From the NCBI GenBank assembly GCA_021292105.1, contig CM037857.1, positions 41,963,383-42,027,382 of the forward strand: DNA of 64,000 nt, written 5' to 3'. The translations under genes and the position numbers were made by a program. Of this stretch, positions 57,997 to 64,000 are shown piece by piece (the stretch's first letter is position 1; every line of letters starts with the position of its first letter). Under the pieces are notes generated by a model. That model searched no databases and was not told the DNA's origin. It saw nothing but the letters and a program-made list of their open reading frames with translations. The stretch is from Anadara kagoshimensis. Its lineage: Eukaryota > Mollusca > Bivalvia > Arcoida > Arcidae.

Positions 57997-60900
57997 AACC
58001 CCTATGAGATTCAGATACAAACAGTATATATAATTCTGATACAAACAATATATATTATACATTTTCATGATAAAGGTATAGTTTTAATCGTCAGGAATCA
58101 TTTTATACACTATAAATATTGATTATTTATTTTCACTACCACTTCCGCAGTACTAACACCACAGTCACATCAAATGAAGAAAGTATATTATTCGTCAAAG
58201 ATATTGATCCATGGGTCCCAAAATTCCAGAAATTTGGCATAAAGATTATTTTTTATTGCAATGATTTTTTCAATATTAATCTGATATTTAAGACTCATTT
58301 TCCATGTTTTTAAATTTGGTAGTTTTTTATCAATTCTACACTTATATATGTAAAGTCTGGTAGTTAAACCACCCCCAGTCCCCCATCTACATCCCAAACT
58401 TAGTTTGTGGGGATATATAGGAATACCCTTGTCTGTCTGTCTGTCCATCTGTCTGTCTGTCTATGTAAAAACAGGTTCACTCAATAACTTTCACATCAGT
58501 TGATGAATTTTCATCAAACTTGGCACAAATATAAACAAAAATGATATATTGTGCTGTATATCACATTCAGGTGTGTAGGTCAAGATTTTTGCCCAGAAGC
58601 TTATTTTTCCATTTCATTGGACCCTGAACCCATCACCAAAGAGGGGTCTGATAGCCCTGTGCATACAGGTAAATATTTTAGCTGCCAGCATGCATTAATT
58701 TATATACAGTCCAACCTGCCTTGACCTTTTAATTGGCAGATACGCCAAACTACACCATTTTGATTTTCGGCGTGTCAGGTGTACTATTTTCGGCATGGAA
58801 ATGTGATTTGTGGATGGATCTTTAAAATCCTGGTACCAAAACAAATTAGAGAAAATTTTCTATGAACTTTGTTCTTTCTGTTTTTCTTTACACTCTGTCC
58901 TACATATTTTTTTACTTGAAATTCAAGCACGCAATTAAAATTTCTATTTTCGTGAATTTTTTCTACATTATTTAAACCCGAATATTTTAATGTATTTCTA
59001 GATGTTAAAATGCTGTAAAACTTACATGTGTGAAAAAAAGAGAAAAAATCATATTTAAAAAATTTACAAAATTATTTATATGACACAAAATGACGGAAAT
59101 TGAGAACTTTGAATTTGTACTACATGTGGGCGAAAAATTTGTGTTTAGGTAAACACATCGTTTTATGCCGTAATTTTTGCACTTTTTGAGTACTTTCGAG
59201 GCATTAGCTGTAATCGACACCATGTAAAACGTGTGTTTTCGAATGGATTGTATCATATATTTGTACGGTGTTTCACTATAGTAAACGTGTACTTTGCTAT
59301 CGCTTTCTGCCAAGATCGGGCTTCTTTTCTATAGATTAGTATGCATGGAAATAGTGCGCCTGGTAAATGAACGTGAAGGAAATGTATTGTACTGAAGTAA
59401 TTACTAAGAAGTTCTACTGCTGTTCTGAGTTGGTTTTATTGTCGTTTTCCGATGGCTTAACTCCAATCTTTGTATACAATCTCCAGTGGGACTTCCACAC
59501 TAAGTAACAAAGGTGTGTGTCGTCTGTCTGTGGATGTGTCGGTCTGTGTCCAGGTGTGATGCGTGTGTGTCCATGTATGATGCGTGTGTGTGTGTGTGTC
59601 GTCTGTATGTGGATGTGTCAGTGTATCTCAATGAAGCCTGCGACAACCTTATATACTCTTCTGTTAGATAACAGGAGGGAAGAGCATGACCTAACCTTTT
59701 ACCAAATATCATGATTTGTAAAGGTTAATTAGACAAAGGTGTATACATCATGTAATGACCAGACTGTATGTTATTGAATAATTGCCTAGGGGTAAAGGCT
59801 TGCCTGACCATTGACCTGAGGATGACCTGAGTAATTAACCTTATATAAATTATAGCCGAAAGTACAATTTTGTAAACCAGAAAATATTTGGGTTTATTTT
59901 TATATAATTTCTTATATCATTACATACGTTCTATGCCCTTCTCAAAAAATAAAATTATTAGATAATTTGATTTTTTGTAGAGAACAGAAAGTATTTGGGT
60001 TTATTTATATATATATATAGCAGACGCCAAAAATGGGGAACAGGTGTCGCAAGCGTTTTGTGTGTAATTTGATAAATACATATTCATACATGAAAAACTA
60101 TATGTGCATGTTAAAAAGAAAAAAATATGAACAATGTTTTGCAAAACTACATAAAATAAAATGGTGACAATAGCGTGGTAATTAAAACATGAAATGTGCA
60201 CATTGACAACAAAAATTAAAAAAAAACCCTAAGTGAGTTAAATAAACACAAACAAAGCATCAAATATCAACATATAGTCAGTTATAATGTGCTCTCCGAC
60301 TATGGAGTTTTGTGTATATGTAATACAGGCTGGCAGTTGTTTGCCTTTGCACCAATTTGTGCACTTATTGCCTATGAAAATGTTTAAAGTGATTACATAT
60401 TACATACGGATGCTCAAAATATGCAAATTAATAATAAAATAATATGTGAATTGCATTGATTCATATGTGGTTATAATTAATTGTATAGACAAAAAATATG
60501 TTGCGTCAATTATCGCACTTATTGTCTATAATTAAAAAAATATATGGGTCTGTCTCCAGGACATAACTTCTGTCGCTTAATTGGAGACAGGTTATACTGG
60601 TTTTTTAAACCAAATACCCGTGTCTATATAGAAAAAAATCTTGACAAATGTTAAAGAAAAAAATGAGATGAGAAATTGATAATAACTTTCAATTAAAACG
60701 AATATACCACAATAGACAATAATAATAACAAAAATGAACCATGGTATATTAATAAGAAAAAAAATTCACAACTTTATCTAACTGGGATTCACAGTTACCG
60801 TTCAACATATATAAGAGTAAAAAGATATAAATAATTGACAAATATTATAAATTATAATTAATTACTCAATATAATTGAGTATGTTGTCATCAAAATCATT

Positions 60901-63900
60901 ACAGCTTTAATACTCAAATAGTTGTATCTTTCATAAGTGTATACACTTATAGGAAGCTAGCATTATAATGTAGAAAGTACATTCAAATACATTAGACAGT
61001 ACGATGAAATGATTACTAGTAGTTAAAACAATGTATCCACTATAAAAAAATTTAGGCATTAAAACATACTAAATTGGGACAATACGATTAAGCTTATGTA
61101 AATAAAAATTATGACAGAAAAACGCAATGCCAATCAACTTGTAACAGCAATTGTACACCATACAAATAAGAAAAAAAATTAAATTAAAATTTATATTTCG
61201 TTTCAGAAATTAAGTTGAAAAATAAACTACTGAAAAATTGTTTCAGTGCAACTGTGATTCACAGTTCCGCAATATTATTTTGAAAAAACCATTGCATATA
61301 AATAAAACTTATTCCTTATTTAAAGAAAATTACTGTATCAAAATTTTAAATTAAGACAAGTCCAACTGAAAATTACGGATGAAACATGTATATCTTGGAA
61401 GTATACCTCTATATACATTTTCTATGAAATATAAGAACCAAAACATTGAGGTTTATTGAACGATGCCATATTTAAGATGCTTTAAGAAATGATAAAAAAT
61501 GATATGACTCATATTAATTTTGTACATCCACATAAAACAAAATGTGAGTATGTACTTTTTGAGAAATACAAAAAAAAATTGTATACAGGAATATTGAAAA
61601 AAGTAATAATTGATAAAAAAAATAGCATGTTGCATGACTCTTTTGATAAACATGTATTCAAAAACAGACATTGAACATTTTTAAATTATTATTTAAGTTT
61701 TGAAAAATATAAAGTAATTTAACTTACAAACAAATGAATTGTATCCAAATCTATCCAAATACGTCGCGGCCAAAATTTGTATAATGAGTATAACTCTGCA
61801 AATGTTTGCGTTCAAGTTCTAGTTCATTAATCTTGTTAAGTAATGAAGATACATCCTTCATTTGCTTCAAAAACGTTTTGGGAATCCCTTCTTCGGTTGT
61901 TTTAAAAGAGTCACGGAGAAGTTTGGTCTCTTTTAAAAGTCTTCCGTTGAGCTCCTTGAGATTGTTGTTTTCTTTTTGTAGATGATTAATGATGTCTGAA
62001 TTTTCTTTTGTTTGAGTTGAAGTATCTGTGTTGTTTCCTTCCGTTGTGGTTTTACGTGAATCTCGGAGTCGTTTGTTCTCCTTCAAGGTTTTTCCGTTAA
62101 GTTCGTTTATGCTGTTGTTGTCCTTCTGTAGATTGTTAATTTCCAAATCTTGCCGTGCTTGTATGGTAACATCTGTTGCTGTGTCATCTGTGGTTTCCAT
62201 GTTTTTTCTTGATGAAAAAATTTGGTCTGTTAATTTAGTAATATCTGTTTGGAGATGTTGTATTTGTGCCTTTATATTCTGTTGTTCAAGAAACTGTTTC
62301 TTCATAAGAAATTGGACGAGTCTGTGGTGGTTTCTTTCCCTTTGTGAACGTGACTGTCGTTTGTTTTCTTTGCATTCACGGACAAGATGTTGAAAACTTC
62401 CACAGTTAAAACATTTCTTGAGCTGTGTGTTCATTTTTTAAAGCCGGTGTGATCGTCTAGTTGAATGTTGCAAACTTCGTTGGCTACCCCAGGTCCTTTT
62501 TGTCGTCGCGGCACCACTAAATGTACTGAAGTAATAACTAAGAAGTTCTACTGCTGTTCTGAGTTGGTTTTATTGTCGTTCTCCGATGGTTATATTCCAA
62601 TCTTTATATACAATCTCCAGTGGGACTTCCACACTGAGTAACAAGGTGTGTGTCCTCTGTATGTAGATGTGTCGGTCTGTGTCCATGTTTTTTCTTGATG
62701 TCTTCGTTGTGGCTCTTGTTGTCATTGTTTCAGTTGATTTTGTCGTCCTGGTTGTTTGTTGTTGTTGTTCTGAGTTGGTTTTATTGTCGTTTTCCGATGG
62801 CTTAACTCCAATCTTTGTATACAATCTCCAGTGGGACTTCCACACTAAGTGTTGTTGTAAGTTTTTTGTTGTCGTTGGAAATCCATTTTGGCAATTGTAG
62901 ATACAGTGTTACTTAACTTATCACTTATTATATAACTTTTTTTTTTAAATCCATATTACATTTTTAACAAATAATCTTAAGAAAATTTACCAAAACAATG
63001 GGGAAAATTAGTATAATTTATTTATTTTTTGGTCAAGTGAAGGTGGCATTTAGAAAATGTCCATTTTGTAAAATTTCTTTAGAAAATAAACAAAAATCTA
63101 CATTAGCATGTTAAAGTCTAATTAAACTTAAGAAAAAAATTCATGAGTAATATGTATAAAAATGATAATTGTATAATACAAAATCTAAATTAGAGAAAAC
63201 GAATGGGCGATGGAAGTTTACACAAATAAAACAGAGTATTCTATATATGAACTCTGCAAATTATAACAATTCATGATATATGAAGTATTTTATTAATGAT
63301 AAAGATGAGTAATGATATGAATATAATAATATTAATAATAATGTGTAAATATTTGTGTATTTATACCATGTCTGATCAAATTATGAATCAGAAAATTTTG
63401 GATACTTATATTTCCACATGGTATATATTAATTGTGTGAGTGCGTTGTATCATGTCTGATCAACTCTTGGATCAGATAATTCTGGAAAAATTTACTTCCA
63501 CATGATACGTGTATATGTAATAATAATTATAATATTTATCTATGAAATATGAAAAATGATTATTCGTGTAAATTCTAACATCGCCATCATTCGGTTTTCC
63601 TTTGGCAAATGGAAATAATTCTATATATGATCATGAATTAAATAAAAAGTTTAAAATATGGCAAAAATACCAATATGGAAAAATTATTTCCATTATAATT
63701 ATAAACATATTGAACTTCTGGATTTAAACTACATTGTAACCAGAACACTTAAAAATAATAATAATATAATAATTAATACAACATTGCACATGCTTAAAAT
63801 ATGCAGACATCTGCATGGATACTTAAAAATAAGGACCGTTTTTAAAAAAAATTCAAATGCCACATTCATTGTTAAAGGTTTGAGAAAAATATCCAAAATA

Positions 63901-64000
63901 TTTATCCAAAATGGTGCAATTAAGTGATAAATCAAGATAAAAACAACTGTATCTACTCACATTTTTGGTAACAGTATGGCCGTCGTCTTAGTGGTATCCA
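44210..64000 (+). CDS. DYNC2I2: Cytoplasmic dynein 2 intermediate chain 2 (WDR34), 5' part
   Basis: Three exons are seen: 44210-44268, 56768-56852, 57288-57426; phases join correctly (59 + 85 + 139 nt, 94 codons plus one base). The protein starts MFSDETLEGVNFPSTWKKER, which matches the conserved N-terminal DETL..PS.W element of WDR34. A low-complexity acidic segment (ESGTQTREQETEEVGVQSVK) follows, then VQTDEEG, and TEWLRKIEPLVIREL with SSHAFDG, which matches the RVEAMVIREL..SHAFDG region of vertebrate WDR34. DYNC2I2 pairs with DYNC2I1 (WDR60) in dynein-2, the retrograde intraflagellar transport motor; this N-terminal part binds light chains, and the C-terminal WD40 propeller binds the heavy chain. 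The propeller exons are not in the window, so the gene continues past 64000 or beyond a 6.5-kb intron. Intron 1 is 12.5 kb and full of repeats. Confidence 0.88.
44575..44770 (+). mobile_element. Decayed tRNA-derived SINE
   Basis: Box B-like AGTTCGAATTCC at 44603-44614 and a 3' AGGTTAAACACCACACTC tail resemble the tail of the SINE at 29456. Box A is poor. Confidence 0.4.
45403..45940 (+). pseudogene. Ulp1-type (C48) cysteine protease C-terminus with PHD finger, remnant
   Basis: The frame at 45403-45600 ends in VQQQSGGLDCGLFAIAISHV, in which Q..-G-x-D-C-G matches the catalytic Gln/Cys region of SUMO-type proteases. After the stop, the homologous frame continues with SEMRAHLVKCFKQQEFTPF (about 45633-45690) and then a PHD-type zinc finger in IYCRCRN, MVECTNCGEWNHVSC and YFCSDFC (about 45750-45915), order C-x-C, C-x2-C, H-x2-C, C-x3-C. 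Transposon-borne Ulp1 proteases are known in several DNA transposon groups, where their role is unclear. The catalytic His/Asp part is missing and stops interrupt the frame, so this is a relic. Confidence 0.7.
46420..46770. repeat. Dispersed repeat, copy 2
   Basis: Matches 25385-25700 from about AAATCACAATCCAGGAG through GCCTAGGCTTGCAATATCCC, with an internal duplication of CACGTGTGTAATCAATATTA (46568 and 46612). Its start, complemented, reads GGATTGTGATTTGGACATAG then ATTAGTATGTTTG, almost a unit of the NHP2 minisatellite. Confidence 0.75.
46795..46930 (+). mobile_element. Possible SINE head
   Basis: TGGCTGCTCAATGGTATAGC (box A-like) and GGTTCCAATCT at 46849-46859 (box B-like). Both are weak and the rest is not recognisable. 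Confidence 0.3.
47837..47967. repeat. Foldback element flanked by GGTCCAGC
   Basis: 131 bp with arms of about 58 bp: CACAGGGGCTCGGGGAATAT through AAGATCGTATTATTCT, and the complement. Loop about 12 bp. GGTCCAGC stands at 47829-47836 and 47968-47975, an exact 8-bp direct repeat. It would form a near-perfect hairpin. Confidence 0.85.
48832..48872. repeat. GC-rich hairpin
   Basis: ACGGGAAATTCCCGGCGC, loop TTC, then GCGCCGGGACATTTCCCGT: two arms of about 18 bases with a one-base bulge, in otherwise AT-rich sequence. Confidence 0.8.
49780..49990. repeat. Dispersed repeat shared with the element at 7259-8166
   Basis: TGTTTCCATTCCTGGTAGCC, TTTGGCTACTAATTTCTGAG and GAATTCTTTCAAAAAGTAAC recur inverted at about 7715-7880. 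An open frame with VSIPGSQNR is present in both copies but is short and ends differently. Confidence 0.65.
50385..51440. repeat. Inverted and direct repeat cluster before the satellite
   Basis: CCAATGTCTTTATGAACTTG then CAAAGTATAATGGGCTGT at 50393-50432 is inverted at about 51118-51163. A block from TTGACATCTGACATCATAAT through AGATAGTGCAATTGTAAAT (50473-50580) is repeated directly at about 51330-51440. The arrangement suggests a decayed element or local rearrangement next to the 55-bp array. Confidence 0.65.
51477..56532. repeat. 55/56-bp satellite array in DYNC2I2 intron 1 (about 91 units)
   Basis: The unit is GAGTTTCATTGTTACAAATT then TCATCATGACATTTCAGATT then GGCCATT plus a linker. The linker GTAAATCT gives a 55-bp unit (type A) and GTTAATTTT a 56-bp unit (type B); rarer forms are GTAAACCT (C) and a 6-bp insertion, CATTCAGCATTGTAAA (D). 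I count about 91 units over 5.06 kb. The left part is mostly A, C and D with AAGTTT variants and has a higher-order block of 448 bp repeated at 52397 and 52845. The right part is B-rich, with block offsets of 334, 389 and 779 bp. Open frames arise because A+B is 111 bp; they are not genes. It ends 235 bp before exon 2. Confidence 0.95.
56593..56728. repeat. 24-bp CTCGAG minisatellite before DYNC2I2 exon 2
   Basis: About six imperfect copies of GCTCAACTTACTATCTCGAG with GT/CA ends. It lies between the satellite and the polypyrimidine tract of exon 2. Confidence 0.75.
56768..56852 (+). CDS. DYNC2I2: DYNC2I2 exon 2
   Basis: Acceptor TTATCTTTGTTATAG; the first base completes AGG (Arg). Encodes SVSESGTQTREQETEEVGVQ and SVKHREEG; donor GG|GTAAAA, phase 0. 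It is low in conservation, so the exact ends rest on splice signals and phase. Confidence 0.75.
57288..57426 (+). CDS. DYNC2I2: DYNC2I2 exon 3
   Basis: Acceptor TTATCCCTTTCACAG, donor GATG|GTAAGA. Encodes VQTDEEGGSKLKLAPDTA, GRLTEWLRKIEPLVIREL and SSHAFD(G), the best-conserved stretch before the WD40 domain. Confidence 0.9.
57427..59387 (+). other. DYNC2I2 intron 3, proximal part
   Basis: Contains (CA)n(TA)n at about 57762-57815, (TG)n at about 57945-57995, and a molluscan-type repeat with GTTTGTGGGGATATATAGGA, GTCTGTCTGTC runs and ATGAATTTTCATCAAACTTG (about 58400-58690). The start of a CAGTCCAACCTGCCTT MITE lies at about 58706. No WD40 exon is recognised. Confidence 0.55.
59720..61750. other. 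AT-rich interior between the left LTR-like block and the gag-like gene
   Basis: Mostly A/T with no long frame. A duplicated AGAAARTATTTGGGTTTATT occurs at about 59880 and 59988, and GGGTCTGTCTCCAG/TTGGAGACAG form a small inverted repeat at 60545-60590. Nothing else is recognised. Confidence 0.45.
61751..62434 (-). CDS. Gag-like protein with CCHC zinc knuckle and coiled coil
   Basis: 227 residues, intact frame from ATG at 62434. Residues 9-22 (CFNCGSFQHLVREC) form a retroviral-type zinc knuckle, C-x2-C-x4-H-x4-C, at the very N-terminus instead of the usual C-terminal place. A basic stretch follows (KENKRQSRSQRERNHHR). The rest is rich in Leu, Asn, Lys and Glu with heptad-like spacing and an internal repeat: LQKDNNSINELNGKTLKENK and LQKENNNLKELNGRLLKETK, both followed by LRDS.KTT.EG, spaced about 60 residues. 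This indicates a coiled-coil oligomerising protein. Nearby LTR-like repeats suggest that it is the single gene of a non-autonomous retroelement. It resembles no specific gag I know. Confidence 0.55.
   Translation of the reverse strand: MNTQLKKCFNCGSFQHLVRECKENKRQSRSQRERNHHRLVQFLMKKQFLEQQNIKAQIQHLQTDITKLTDQIFSSRKNMETTDDTATDVTIQARQDLEINNLQKDNNSINELNGKTLKENKRLRDSRKTTTEGNNTDTSTQTKENSDIINHLQKENNNLKELNGRLLKETKLLRDSFKTTEEGIPKTFLKQMKDVSSLLNKINELELERKHLQSYTHYTNFGRDVFG
62501..62516 (-). other. Primer-binding-site-like sequence
   Basis: On the minus strand TGGTGCCGCGACGACA begins five bases after the CA end of the LTR-like block. TGGYGCC starts are usual for tRNA-primed retroelements. Confidence 0.45.
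62900..64000. other. AT-rich sequence to the window end
   Basis: No exon recognised. A diverged tandem pair of about 85-95 bp lies at 63366-63432 and 63446-63515 (CATGTCTGATCAA, GAATCAGA/GGATCAGA, TTTCCACATGGTA/TTCCACATGATAC); each unit also has inverted TACCATGT/ACATGGTA-like ends. Confidence 0.5.

Larger units (their letters stand above)
59388..62690 (-). mobile_element. Possible non-autonomous LTR retrotransposon
   Basis: A block starting TGTACTGAAGTAAT, through TTCTGAGTTGGTTTTATTGT, ATACAATCTCCAGTGGGACT and GTCGGTCTGTGTCCA, occurs directly repeated at 59388-59560 and 62522-62690, about 95% alike. On the minus strand the right copy ends in CA, and TTTAG then TGGTGCCGCGACGAC follows, resembling an LTR end plus a tRNA primer-binding site. 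A gag-like CCHC protein lies between. No protease, RT or integrase is seen. A third partial copy at 62758-62850 shows rearrangement, so full LTR ends cannot be set. Confidence 0.5.

Overview
This window is nuclear DNA from an invertebrate animal, most probably a bivalve or related mollusc. Two conserved eukaryotic genes are split by long introns with GT-AG junctions, and the rest is AT-rich and packed with transposable elements. Many of these look like common molluscan repeats, including the AGCTCACCTGAG family, 'CAGTCAAACCTG' MITEs, tRNA-derived SINEs and a Polinton. The species cannot be fixed from sequence alone. There is no rRNA gene, canonical tRNA gene, CRISPR array or bacterial operon.

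Host genes. (1) 543-799 (+) is the last exon of an H-type lectin-domain gene whose start lies upstream of the window. (2) 3608-17358 (+) is a complete four-exon NHP2 gene (H/ACA snoRNP and telomerase RNP subunit, 157 aa); all splice phases fit. (3) 44210 to beyond the window (+) is the 5' part of DYNC2I2 (WDR34, dynein-2 intermediate chain). Exons 1-3 are visible; the WD40 repeats lie downstream.

Layout. 1.25-3.28 kb: a TIR element carrying a palindrome and a broken hAT element. 3.8-8.2 kb: NHP2 intron 1, almost tiled with hAT-like and SINE insertions. 8.3-17.2 kb: NHP2 introns 2 and 3, the latter holding a 46-bp minisatellite of about 70 copies split by a TA-flanked MITE. 18.3-20.6 kb: three elements nested inside one another. 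21.2-22.0 kb: a dead mariner. 26.0-28.9 kb: a hAT-like element with another nested inside. 29.2-38.4 kb: a compact Polinton/Maverick with 228-bp TIRs and a 6-bp target duplication. It carries frame-broken DNA polymerase B, packaging ATPase and chromodomain integrase genes plus one unrecognised gene, and no capsid or protease gene that I can recognise. 39.2-43.8 kb: an endonuclease/RT LINE with a 2A-like ribosome-skipping motif at its N-terminus. 44.8-49.4 kb, in DYNC2I2 intron 1: an element with 119-bp TIRs containing a Ulp1-protease/PHD-finger remnant. 51.5-56.5 kb: a satellite of about 91 units in two lengths (55 and 56 bp), ending 235 bp before DYNC2I2 exon 2. 59.4-62.7 kb: a gag-like CCHC protein with LTR-like flanks and a primer-binding-site-like sequence.

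The most unusual observations are the capsid-less Polinton with its zinc-finger/proline-repeat ATPase, the 2A motif in the LINE, the two-length satellite inside DYNC2I2, the minisatellite that appears to have grown from a dispersed repeat inside NHP2, and the long-TIR element with a Ulp1-PHD remnant. Several coding elements are broken by single-base indels although their terminal repeats are nearly identical, so sequencing or assembly error should be separated from true decay.
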